Notes: a model not told the origin generated them from the sequence alone. DNA of 11,757 nucleotides from Desulfotomaculum sp. (GCA_003513005.1 DOTD01000029.1:1-11757); one strand, 5' to 3'. Counted from the stretch's first letter, positions 1-6,690 are shown. A program made the numbers and translations.

Positions 1-92
1 CGTTCTGTCGTCCAACGGATCAATTCAAGATCCTTTTCTGTGAAAAGACGATCTCCGATCCAAAATGGCGGGTTCCATCGTGGCTCCGTAAC
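1..92 (-). CDS. 5' end of a probable insertion-sequence gene (runs off the left edge)
   Basis: The minus strand is open from 92 to the edge and reads VTEPRWNPPFWIGDRLF followed by TEKDLELIRWTTE. This looks like protein rather than noise, and it recalls the N-termini of IS proteins in which a 'WIGDR-FT--DLELI' segment precedes a 'PHLSRTEL' type DNA-binding region (DUF4338/transposase-like); that comparison is from memory. A strong promoter lies just upstream. No ATG, GTG or TTG start lies in this frame before residue 23. The only ATG with a good Shine-Dalgarno (GGAG, five bases before the ATG at 78-76) is in another frame and stops after 17 codons. So either the start is non-standard or the 5' end carries a frameshift. 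Function stays tentative because only 30 codons are visible. Confidence 0.35.
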
Positions 93-108
93 CTATCACC
101 CCAACGCT

Positions 109-137
109 ATGATACAACCACGCCATCAAATTGTCAA
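109..137 (-). promoter_or_regulatory. Strong sigma-A-type promoter reading toward the left edge
   Basis: On the minus strand TTGACA (137-132) and TATCAT (114-109) are separated by exactly 17 bases. It sits at the edge of the probable insertion sequence and would drive the partial gene at 1-92. Confidence 0.65.
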
Positions 138-152
138 CCCCTATCACATTAA

Positions 153-656
153 TTTATCGCGGCTCCTAAGTGGGACAAAGACGAGATAAGCAAACGGGCT
201 GACAAACTCGCAGAAATGGCGGTCAAAATATGGCCATACCCGGTAGTAACCCAGGCGGAGCTTGATGAATATGCCGATAGAGGGAAAACTGAACCTGCAT
301 ATACTTCCATGGCCCACTACCCGCCGATGTCGCCTGCAATAGCCAAAATGTACGATGAATTGGACCGAAAGCTGCTCACTCTCGATGTTGATATTATCAA
401 GGAATACAAACAGCAGTACATTGCCTACAAGAGTGAGACTAATTTTGTTAATATCCGCCCTTCCAAAAATGAATTCACCATTGCCTTCAATATTCCTTTT
501 GATAAAATCAAGGATGAAAAAGGGCTGTGCAAAAATTATACCGGCATAGGCAATTTCGCCAATAATGATGTACTTCTTAAAGCGGATGAGAACATGGACT
601 TGGATTATGTGATCGATCTGGCGATGCAAGCCCTTATTTATCAGTTGGAAGGGTAA
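153..656 (+). pseudogene. 3' remnant of a DUF262/DUF1524-type gene with C-terminal DUF5655 domain
   Basis: From a stop at 150-152 the plus strand is open for 167 codons. The first residues, APKWDKDEISKRADKLAEMA then VKIWPYP, match the typical C-terminal tail of DUF262/DUF1524 proteins (ParB-like NTPase domain plus HNH nuclease domain; GmrSD modification-dependent restriction enzymes belong here). The last ~100 residues match my recollection of DUF5655/COG3586 ('predicted transport protein'), with the blocks YIAYKSETNFVNIRPSKNEF, FNIPFDKI, GLCKNYTGIGNF and DLDYVIDLAMQAL. The large N-terminal part, expected to be several hundred residues, is absent. The ATG at 216 has no Shine-Dalgarno and falls inside the conserved tail, so it is unlikely to be a real start. 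The probable insertion sequence on the left very likely cut the gene. The remnant is probably not expressed as a functional protein. Confidence 0.72.
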
Positions 657-776
657 TATTACTCGGCTTTGGGGAACTGCTCTATACGTATCTGGCCCGA
701 TGGCCGTATGTTACGGCTATTTTAAACCTTACTCAAACCTTTTAACGATTCCTATACTTTTTAACGAAAGGGTGCG

Positions 777-807
777 AAAAAACAAAAAACACCGTCCGAA
801 AACGGTG
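777..807 (-). terminator. Intrinsic terminator of the smpB-ssrA unit
   Basis: On the minus strand CACCGT and ACGGTG form a 6-bp stem around loop TTTCGG, followed at once by TTTTTTGTTTTTT. It lies about 80 bases beyond the 3' end of tmRNA. The 656-777 stretch between it and the DUF5655 remnant shows no convincing gene, only a short repeat of TTTTAACGA (740-748 and 759-767). Confidence 0.85.
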
Positions 808-830
808 CTTTATCTTAGCGCAAAATTGCC

Positions 831-858
831 GCAAAACCCAATGATATTGGGATTTTGC
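831..858 (-). other. Hairpin downstream of tmRNA
   Basis: GCAAAACCCAAT and ATTGGG-A-TTTTGC pair over 12 bp with one bulged A and a 3-base loop. It starts about 27 bases after the mature tmRNA 3' end. It has only a short T-run after it, so it may be a processing or stabilising hairpin, or a weak first terminator ahead of the strong one at 777-807. Confidence 0.5.
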
Positions 859-884
859 CTTGTATCAATTATTGCGTACTTATT

Positions 885-1237
885 TGGTGGAGGCGGGGGG
901 AGTTGAACCCACCGTCCGAAAGAACAGTTACAGAAGCTTCTCCGAGCGCAGGCTGCGCTTTGTTGTTTCGCTCCTAGGGCGCCCACAGCCGGGCTCCTTC
1001 GGCGCTATCTCGATGTCTCTTGTTTAAATTCTCCGAGAATTGAACTTAAACCAGCCCGTTTTAATGACCCCCTTGCCCAGGCCACGGGCCCGGCATAGGT
1101 AGGAGGTTAACTGCAATTAAGCAGCTAAAGCGTATTCGTTATTGGCAATTATAGTTTTTCCACCGTTTTGACGGGCTGATGGAACCCCGGCTCGCTTCTT
1201 CTGTCCCTACTTCCCCCGTCGAACCCATTTCGCCCCC
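885..1237 (-). ncRNA. ssrA: tmRNA (transfer-messenger RNA)
   Basis: The gene makes tmRNA, which with SmpB enters stalled ribosomes, releases the broken mRNA and appends a degradation tag. The minus strand begins GGGGGCGAAATGGGTTCGAC (the conserved 5' end) and ends GGTTCAACTCCCCCCGCCTCCACCA in pieces: T-arm, acceptor strand, then encoded CCA. The 5' GGGGGCG and 3' CGCCTCC arms pair over seven positions with one G-U. The length, about 353 bases, is normal for a one-piece tmRNA. The tag reading frame lies at 1146-1117. The gene starts six bases after the smpB stop codon, so it is probably cut from a smpB-ssrA transcript, although a weak internal promoter (TATAAA at 1255-1250) cannot be excluded. 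Mature 5' and 3' ends are inferred from the acceptor stem. Confidence 0.96.
1117..1146 (-). other. tmRNA tag-peptide reading frame, ANNEYALAA-stop
   Basis: Codons GCC AAT AAC GAA TAC GCT TTA GCT GCT TAA within tmRNA encode ANNEYALAA. The resume codon is taken as GCC, preceded by ATAATT. With the alanine carried by tmRNA itself the full tag would be A-ANNEYALAA, one residue shorter than the E. coli A-ANDENYALAA. The terminal ALAA is the usual ClpXP degradation signal. Confidence 0.88.
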
Positions 1238-1243
1238 ATATAA

Positions 1244-1708
1244 TTAATTTTTATAATTCCTGTCTTTTAAAGTGCGCTCCATTTCCCTCTTGGCGTCTCT
1301 TTTGGCTATGTCATCCCGCTTATCGTAGGTTTTCTTACCCCGCGCCACGGCAAGCTCCACCTTGACGCGCCCCCGCTCGTTGAAATAAATCCTCAGCGGG
1401 ATTATTGTCAGGCCTTTCTCACGGGTATATCCCAAAAGCCGCATGATCTCACTTTTGTGCGCTAAAAGCTTCCTGATCCGCTTTGGTTCATGATTAAAAC
1501 GGTTCCCTTTTTCGAAAGGGCTTATATGTAAATTATACAAGAAAAGCTCGGCGTTTTCAACTATGGCATAGCTGTCCTGCATGCTCACGTTGCCTGCGCG
1601 TATTGACTTGACCTCCGTGCCGGTCAGCACAATGCCGGTTTCAAAAGTATCAAGCAGGTGGTATTCATGGCGGGCTTTTCTGTTTACCGAAACTATTTTT
1701 TCATCCAT
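1244..1708 (-). CDS. smpB: SsrA-binding protein SmpB
   Basis: SmpB binds the tRNA-like domain of tmRNA and occupies the decoding centre and mRNA channel during trans-translation. The 154 residues are full length for the family. Signatures are NRKARHEYHLLDTFETGI, the block LTGTEVKSIRAGNVSMQDSY, HISPFEKGNRFNHEPKR with KLLAHKSEI, IPLRIYFNERGRVKVELAVA, and the basic tail GKKTYDKRDDIAKRDAKRE that inserts into the mRNA channel. The ATG is the first in frame; an in-frame TAG lies two codons upstream. There is no Shine-Dalgarno: only TAGTTT separates the -10 box from ATG, so the mRNA may be leaderless. It is followed six bases later by its partner RNA ssrA. Confidence 0.97.
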   Translation of the reverse strand: MDEKIVSVNRKARHEYHLLDTFETGIVLTGTEVKSIRAGNVSMQDSYAIVENAELFLYNLHISPFEKGNRFNHEPKRIRKLLAHKSEIMRLLGYTREKGLTIIPLRIYFNERGRVKVELAVARGKKTYDKRDDIAKRDAKREMERTLKDRNYKN

Positions 1709-1714
1709 AAACTA

Positions 1715-1723
1715 ATTATAACA
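1715..1723 (-). promoter_or_regulatory. Extended -10 promoter of smpB-ssrA
   Basis: TGTTATAAT on the minus strand is a perfect extended -10 element. The matching -35 region is weak (TTTAAT at 17-base spacing). The -10 ends only six bases before the smpB ATG, so the expected transcription start falls at or next to the start codon. Confidence 0.65.
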
Positions 1724-1818
1724 GAATTTTACACTTAATTAAAGAGCCCTGTGCCGGCAGGAATACAACCGTACAGATTGAAGTATTCTTTAAGGATTAA
1801 TAAAGGGGTGGTCTAATC

Positions 1819-2778
1819 GTGCTTATTCTTTCCCGAAAAGAAGTGGAGCGTCTGATTGAACTTGATAAACTGCCTGCTGTTATTGAAGAAGCTTTCTATG
1901 CATATGCCATAGGCGAAGCCTCCATGCCCCCCAAAATTTACCTGGATATTCCCCAGTATAACGGTGATTTCCGGGCAATGCCTGCCTATTTCAGGGGCGC
2001 CGCAGGACTGAAGTGGGTTTGTGTATACCCGCTTAATCCTTCCACCAACAACCTTCCCACAGTAATGGGCATGCTTTTTTACAACGACCCAGCCACAGGC
2101 AAGCCTTTAGCCGTTATGGAAGCAACCTTGCTAACCGGTTACCGGACGGCTGCGGCCAGCGCTGCAGCAATTAAATATCTGGCCAACCCGGACGCAAAAA
2201 CCCTCGGAATAGTCGGCTGCGGCGGCCAGGCGCGTACACACCTGGAAGTACTGGCGGCTTCTTTTTCATTCAGCCGGATCAATGTTTTTGATACCGACCC
2301 GGGCAGGGCTTTAGCGCTGAAGGAGTGTTATAAAAATCTGCCCGTGGAAGTGGCGTCGCTTGAAGAGACCTGCTCAAATGAAATACTCTGCACTCTTACA
2401 CCGGCGCGTAAACCGGTTATCGAAAGCCGGTTTATCAAACCCGGCACGCATATTAACGCTATCGGGGCAGACGCGGCCGGCAAACAGGAACTGGAAACAG
2501 AGATTCTGAAGAGGTCGAGGGTATTTGTGGATGATTTAAAGCAGACCGTGCACAGCGGTGAAATAAATGTCGCCATTTCTTCCGGAGAATACAATCAGGA
2601 AGAACTGGCGGGCAGCCTTGGCGAGGTAATAGCAAAGAAATGTCCCGGCCGTCAGACAAAAGACGAAATAACCGTCTTTGATTCAACAGGCCTGGCCATT
2701 CAGGATCTCGCCCTGGCAAAGTATTTATACCAGCGTGCGACAATGTTAAAGGCCGGTTATGATCTGGACTTACTTTAA
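1819..2778 (+). CDS. Ornithine cyclodeaminase / mu-crystallin family protein
   Basis: This is a 319-residue NAD(P)-dependent enzyme of the OCD/mu-crystallin family, which covers ornithine and lysine cyclodeaminases, archaeal-type alanine dehydrogenases and ketimine reductases. The usual family features are visible: an N-terminal substrate domain with AGLKWV (Lys65, probable substrate/catalytic lysine), GYRTAAASA (from 107), the Rossmann turn GCGGQA at 133-138 with an acidic residue at strand 2 (FDTD, about 158-160), GADAAGKQE with Asp218 in the catalytic-aspartate position, and FDSTGLAIQDLA at 287-298. The exact substrate cannot be read from sequence; the DSTGLAIQD version recalls alanine-dehydrogenase-like members. 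The GTG start at 1819 follows AAAGGGGTGG at a normal distance. It is a single-gene unit, divergent from smpB, with its stop overlapping the converging transketolase gene. Confidence 0.88.
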   Translation: MLILSRKEVERLIELDKLPAVIEEAFYAYAIGEASMPPKIYLDIPQYNGDFRAMPAYFRGAAGLKWVCVYPLNPSTNNLPTVMGMLFYNDPATGKPLAVMEATLLTGYRTAAASAAAIKYLANPDAKTLGIVGCGGQARTHLEVLAASFSFSRINVFDTDPGRALALKECYKNLPVEVASLEETCSNEILCTLTPARKPVIESRFIKPGTHINAIGADAAGKQELETEILKRSRVFVDDLKQTVHSGEINVAISSGEYNQEELAGSLGEVIAKKCPGRQTKDEITVFDSTGLAIQDLALAKYLYQRATMLKAGYDLDLL

Positions 2779-3705
2779 ACCTTTTATTTTACGAACTGCT
2801 TCAGCTATATGACGCGACGTCAGGCCAAACTTTTGTAAAAGATCAGCCGGCGAGCCCGATTCTCCAAAAGAGTCCTTTATGCCGACCCGGTACACCGGGA
2901 CAGGACAATGTTCACAGACAACTTCGGCGACTGCGCTGCCCAGGCCGCCGATAATGCTGTGCTCCTCGGCGGTGACAATAGCTTTTGTCTCCTGTGCGGC
3001 TTTAATCACAGCCTCCGTATCCAGGGGTTTGATCGTATGCATGTTGACAACCCTTACCTCAAGCCCCTCGCCGGCAAGTTCGTCTGCCGCCGCCAGGGCC
3101 TCAGCCACCATCAATCCGGCGGCTATAATGGTTGCCGATGTACCTTCCCGCATTGTAATCGCCTTGCCGGTTTCAAAGACGAAATCATCTTCATGAAGAG
3201 CGGGGACAGCCAGTCTTCCCAGTCTCAGGTACACCGGCCCCTTTATTTTAATCGCTTCCAGAACGGCTTTTTTGGTCTCCGCCGCATCCGCCGGCACGAT
3301 TACGGTAAGATTGGGCAAGGCTCTCGTTAAGGCAATATCTTCAACCGATTGATGCGATGCGCCATCCTCCCCTACGCTGATTCCAGCATGGCTGGCCCCT
3401 ATTTTTACATTCAGCCTGGGATAGCAAACGCTGTTCCGCAGTTGGTCAAAGGCCCTCCCTACGGCAAAAACGGCAAAGGTGCTGCAAAAAGCGATTTTGC
3501 CCGAAGCCGCAAGGCCGGCGGCGGTTCCAAGCATATTTGCTTCCGCAACTCCCATATCGAAAAAACGGTTGGGAAATCTTTTTGCAAAATCTATTGTTTT
3601 AGTGGATTTGGAAAGGTCCGCGTCAAGAACTACGATGTCCGGATATTCTGCACCAAGCCCGGCCAAGGCTTCCCCATATGCTTCGCGGGTAGCTATTTTT
3701 TTCAT
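2770..3705 (-). CDS. Transketolase, C-terminal subunit
   Basis: This is the C-terminal half of a split transketolase (pyrimidine-binding and C-terminal domains), which together with the N-terminal subunit transfers two-carbon ketol units in the pentose phosphate pathway. In 311 residues one sees LDADLSKSTKT (28-37), RFFDMGVAEANMLG with Glu55 as the probable cofactor-activating glutamate, FAVFAVGRAFDQLRN, the loop IGASHAGISVGEDGASHQS (102-120) and the C-terminal region from about residue 190. The ATG at 3705 is preceded by GAGGGGG with seven bases between. The N-subunit gene lies 105 bases upstream, an unusually long gap for such a pair, and it holds tandem repeats and a promoter. The gene converges on the OCD-family gene with a 9-base overlap (TTACTTTAA contains both stops). 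A DXS-like role is unlikely given the two-gene layout. Confidence 0.93.
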   Translation of the reverse strand: MKKIATREAYGEALAGLGAEYPDIVVLDADLSKSTKTIDFAKRFPNRFFDMGVAEANMLGTAAGLAASGKIAFCSTFAVFAVGRAFDQLRNSVCYPRLNVKIGASHAGISVGEDGASHQSVEDIALTRALPNLTVIVPADAAETKKAVLEAIKIKGPVYLRLGRLAVPALHEDDFVFETGKAITMREGTSATIIAAGLMVAEALAAADELAGEGLEVRVVNMHTIKPLDTEAVIKAAQETKAIVTAEEHSIIGGLGSAVAEVVCEHCPVPVYRVGIKDSFGESGSPADLLQKFGLTSRHIAEAVRKIKGLK

Positions 3706-3719
3706 TAAGGAGCCCCCTC

Positions 3720-3763
3720 AAAGGTATTCTAAATGTATTCCAAAGGTGTTTCAAATGTATTCC
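3720..3763. repeat. Four tandem 11-bp repeats between the transketolase subunit genes
   Basis: On the plus strand the units are AAAGGTATTCT, AAATGTATTCC, AAAGGTGTTTC and AAATGTATTCC; units 2 and 4 are identical and the pair forms a 22-bp repeat with 19 of 22 matches. The period is about one helical turn. The repeats contain both boxes of the promoter at 3726-3754. Confidence 0.85.
3726..3754 (-). promoter_or_regulatory. Promoter for the transketolase C-subunit
   Basis: TTGAAA (3754-3749) and TAGAAT (3731-3726) on the minus strand are 17 bases apart, close to the sigma-A consensus. The start would be near 3719, immediately ahead of the GAGGGGG ribosome binding site, giving a leader of about 14 bases. 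Confidence 0.5.
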
Positions 3764-3800
3764 AATCAAAATTTTTTGAGCGGTTTTATTTCTATTATTA

Positions 3801-3822
3801 CAGGCAAGTTTCAGGCAAGTTC
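3801..3822. repeat. Tandem 11-bp duplication over the transketolase N-subunit stop codon
   Basis: CAGGCAAGTTT and CAGGCAAGTTC lie back to back. The TGA stop of the N-subunit (3813-3811) sits at their junction, so the duplication sets the last residues of the protein. Confidence 0.8.
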
Positions 3823-4629
3823 GGCCAATGCCTTTTCGGTTTCCTGCGGGTTGGGCGCCCTGCCGTGCCAGTCAACATTGTTTTCCATAAAAGAGACACC
3901 CTTGCCTTTAACTGTCTCGGCAACAATCATCTGCGGCCTGCCCTTTACTTCCTTCGCTTTTTCAACAGCATTTATAATCTGGCTTAAATCATGCCCGTCA
4001 ATAACCTGGACATCCCAACCGAAAGCCTTCCATTTGTCGGCGACAGGTTCTACGGACATCACCTCACGCACCGGCCCGTCGATCTGCAGGCCATTGTGGT
4101 CGAGAAAGGCGGTAAGGTTGTCCAATTTATAATGCGCCGCAGCCATGGCGGCTTCCCAGATCATCCCTTCCTGGTTCTCACCGTCACCCATTAAAACAAA
4201 AACCCGGTAATCCCGGTTGTCCAGTTTCCCCGCCAGAGCCATTCCATTTGCTACTGCCAGTCCCTGGCCCAAAGAACCTGTAGACATTTCAACCCCCGGC
4301 AGACTCTTCATATCCGGATGACCCTGGAGGCGGCTGCCCAGTTTACGCAGGGTAAGCAGTTCACTAGTCCTAAAGAACCCCCGTTCAGCCAGTGCCGAGT
4401 ACAGCACAGGGGCCGCGTGCCCCTTTGATAAAACAAACCTGTCCCGATCCGGCCAGTCGGGCCTTTCGGGATCCAAACGCATAATTTGAAAATAAAGGGC
4501 GGTTACAATATCCGCCGCCGACAGGGACCCTCCCGGATGCCCGGAACCAGCCGCCGCCGTCATTGAAATAATGTCCCGCCTGATCTCTTTCGCTTTTTTT
4601 TCTAACCGTGCTATTACTTCCTGATCCAT
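3811..4629 (-). CDS. Transketolase, N-terminal subunit
   Basis: This is the thiamine-diphosphate (PP-domain) half of a split transketolase, 272 residues, acting with the C-subunit downstream. Motifs are MTAAAGSGHPGGSLSAADIV (near 23-42), DRFVLSKGHAAPVLYSALA, GHPDMKSLPGVEMSTGSLGQG, and the Mg/ThDP motif GDGENQEGMIWEA beginning near 148 and ending with LDHNGLQIDG. The ATG at 4629 is preferred because AGGTGAT, a near-perfect anti-16S match, lies seven bases upstream; the longer reading from GTG at 4641 would put the start inside that site. It follows the yitT-like gene by 17 bases, so the two are co-transcribed. The final residues and stop are in a tandem 11-bp duplication. Confidence 0.93.
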   Translation of the reverse strand: MDQEVIARLEKKAKEIRRDIISMTAAAGSGHPGGSLSAADIVTALYFQIMRLDPERPDWPDRDRFVLSKGHAAPVLYSALAERGFFRTSELLTLRKLGSRLQGHPDMKSLPGVEMSTGSLGQGLAVANGMALAGKLDNRDYRVFVLMGDGENQEGMIWEAAMAAAHYKLDNLTAFLDHNGLQIDGPVREVMSVEPVADKWKAFGWDVQVIDGHDLSQIINAVEKAKEVKGRPQMIVAETVKGKGVSFMENNVDWHGRAPNPQETEKALAELA

Positions 4630-4646
4630 AACCAACATCACCTGCC

Positions 4647-5537
4647 TTAAAAGAACTTTTTAAAAGGTCTGTACTTCTTAAACCCTTCCCCCAACACCTC
4701 ATGAACGTCCGCAAGGATGACAAAAGCTCCCGGGTCAATTTCATAAACAAGGTTTTTCAGCCTGCTGATTTCTATCCGGTTAACAACTACCAGAAGAATT
4801 TCCCTCTCTGTACCCGTATACATCCCCTGCGCTTTTAACGCCGTCACGCCGCGGTTTAAGTCGCTCATGATTAAATCCGCTATTTCCTTGTGCTTGTCGG
4901 AGATAATAAAGAATGCCTTTGTATAGCTTATACCTTCCTGAACAAGATCGACAAGCCAGGAAGCGACAAAAATAGAAAGCAGCGCATACATGGCCAGTTC
5001 CCAGGATTTAAAGACTATTCCCGCTGTTAAAACAACCAGGCCGTCGACTATAAACAGAAGCTGGCCGATATTTATTCCAATGTATGATTGCAGTGTGGCC
5101 GCAGCAAGGTCGGTGCCGCCGGTTGTGCCCCTGTGCCTGAAGACTATGCCCAGGCCAAGCCCGACGACAGCCCCGCCAAAAAGAGCCGCCAGTAATGGAT
5201 CGTGAGTTACTACCGGGAGGTAAGGAGCGAGAGTGTCTACAAAGACAGACAGTATCGTGGCGCCAAAAAGTGAGCGGAATCCAAAAACAAACCCCAGCCG
5301 GTAGATACTGATGACAAACAGCGGGATGTTCAGAATAAGCATGGTCACGCCGACGGGCACACCGATAACGTAATGCAATATTGTTGAAATACCGCTTACG
5401 CCGCCGGCGGCGATTTTATTAGGTACCAGATACAAATCCAGGCCCAGAGCAATTAGAAGCGCCCCTAAAGTTACTCCTAAAAACTCAAAAAACAGGCTTG
5501 CGCTAATCGGCCGCCGCTTTATCCCTGGGAATTTCAC
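4647..5537 (-). CDS. YitT family membrane protein (DUF161 + DUF2179)
   Basis: A 296-residue integral membrane protein of the YitT family. Hydrophobic stretches are seen at about 13-36, 62-79, 90-107, 115-134, 158-176 and 180-198, with the conserved loops LVPNKIAAGGVSGISTIL (37-54) and FRHRGTTGGTDLAA (133-146). The soluble C-terminus from about 208 (FFIISDKHKEIADLI, LNRGVTALKAQGMYTG, then ILLVVVNRIE and DPGAFVILADVHEVLGEGF) is the DUF2179 domain, related in fold to nucleotide- or ligand-binding regulatory domains. The transported substrate of the family is not established. The GTG start at 5537 follows GGGGAT; upstream in frame there is a stop. It lies 42 bases after prfB and 17 before the transketolase pair, so it is an operon member, though no shared function is evident. 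Confidence 0.92.
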   Translation of the reverse strand: MKFPGIKRRPISASLFFEFLGVTLGALLIALGLDLYLVPNKIAAGGVSGISTILHYVIGVPVGVTMLILNIPLFVISIYRLGFVFGFRSLFGATILSVFVDTLAPYLPVVTHDPLLAALFGGAVVGLGLGIVFRHRGTTGGTDLAAATLQSYIGINIGQLLFIVDGLVVLTAGIVFKSWELAMYALLSIFVASWLVDLVQEGISYTKAFFIISDKHKEIADLIMSDLNRGVTALKAQGMYTGTEREILLVVVNRIEISRLKNLVYEIDPGAFVILADVHEVLGEGFKKYRPFKKFF

Positions 5538-5579
5538 TTGAAATCATCCCCGGATATAATACTATCCCTGTTTTTCTTT

Positions 5580-6690
5580 CTAAGATAAATTTCTTTTGGC
5601 CTTGTCCTTCAGGTACGAAGCTATAAATTCATCAATTCTTCCGTCCATTACCGCATTTACATTTCCGACTTCCACACCTGTACGGTGGTCTTTTACCATA
5701 GTATATGGCTGAAAAACGTAAGATCTAATCTGGCTTCCCCAGGCAATTTCTGTCTTTTCGCCCCGGAGGGCGGCCTGTTCTTCTTCCTTCTTCTTTAACT
5801 CAAGATCGGCAAGTTTCGCCCTGAGGAGCTTTAAAGCCGTATTTCTATTTGAAATCTGGGAACGTTCACCCTGGCAGACAACGACAATGCCTGTAGGCAA
5901 ATGTGTTATTCTTACCGCTGAATCCGTCTTGTTGATATGCTGCCCCCCGGCCCCGCTAGACCTGAATGTGTCAACCTTGAGATCGCCGGGATTGATCTGG
6001 ACAGTAGTTTCCTCTTCAACTTCCGGCAGCACATCTACCGAAGCAAAGGACGTGTGCCTCCGGCCGCTGGCATCGAAGGGCGAGATGCGCACCAGGCGGT
6101 GGACGCCCTTCTCGGAAACCAGATAACCATATGCGTTCCGGCCGCTTACAATCATGGTGGCGCTTTTTACACCGGCTTCATCCCCCGGCAGCAGGTCTGC
6201 CATCTCACATGTATATCCTTTTTCTTCAGCCCATCTCATATACATGCGAAGCAACATCTGGACCCAATCCTGCGCCTCTGTACCGCCCGCCCCGGCATGT
6301 AAAGAAATAATTGCGTTATTGGCGTCGTACTGGCCGTTTAAAAGAAAACGCAGCTCAGACTGCTCCACAAGACGGTCAAGGTTTCTCAACTCGCCGGCCA
6401 GTTCCTGCGCTGTTTGAGCGTCGTCTTCCTCCTCGCCGAGAGCGAGTAAAACCGTCAAATCCTCATAGATGTTTTCCAGCGCCCTGATCGATTCCAATCT
6501 TTCTTTAATACCCGAAATGGTCTGCATAACCTGCTGAGATTCATCCTGGTTGTCCCAGAATCCCGGTTCAAGCATTTTTTGCTCTAAAACCGCTATTTCC
6601 TGCTCCCTTTTTACAAAGTCAAAGGGAAGCCCTCAATTCTTCGATGCGCTTGCCCAGGCTGGATAATTCCCGGGCTATTTCCATAAACAA
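5580..6690 (-). CDS. prfB: Peptide chain release factor 2 (programmed +1 frameshift)
   Basis: RF2 recognises UGA and UAA and triggers peptide release. The protein is read in two parts: a 23-codon first frame (6690-6622, ending ELRASL), then after skipping one base at the in-frame TGA, the main frame 6620-5580 starting DFVKREQEIAV. The joined product is about 369 residues, the usual length. The codon-recognition tripeptide SPF is near 203-205 and the catalytic GGQ (SSGAGGQHINKTDSA) near 248-250. The first frame probably starts at TTG 6690, five bases after AAGGTGA; ATG 6684 and GTG 6699 are alternatives in the same frame with worse spacing. secA ends 27 bases upstream and no promoter is seen between them, so prfB is read from the secA transcript. 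Confidence 0.95.
6618..6636 (-). promoter_or_regulatory. RF2 autoregulatory +1 frameshift site
   Basis: CTT TGA C (6624-6618) is the conserved shift sequence: low RF2 lets the ribosome slip from CTT to TTT and continue in the +1 frame. The upstream Shine-Dalgarno-like stimulator is only GAGGG and ends five bases before CTT instead of the usual three. TCCCTTT overlapping the shift site could pair with AAAGGGA about ten bases downstream. Confidence 0.9.

Noticed and set aside
144..629. 161-codon minus-strand open frame opposite the DUF5655 remnant
   Set aside because: The plus strand holds recognisable conserved domains; the minus frame has no recognisable motif.
700..906. 68-codon plus-strand open frame across the tmRNA terminator
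   Set aside because: It overlaps the terminator, the hairpin and the tmRNA 3' end on the other strand; no ribosome binding site and no protein-like composition.
1238..1280. Separate ssrA promoter inside the end of smpB
   Set aside because: TATAAA at 1255-1250 is a passable -10 but no -35 is found at 16-18 bases; kept only as a possibility.
3720..3763. CRISPR-like array
   Set aside because: Units of 11 bp are contiguous without spacers, so it is a simple tandem repeat.
3479..4132. 217-codon plus-strand open frame across both transketolase genes
   Set aside because: Antisense shadow of two clear genes and the repeat tract between them.
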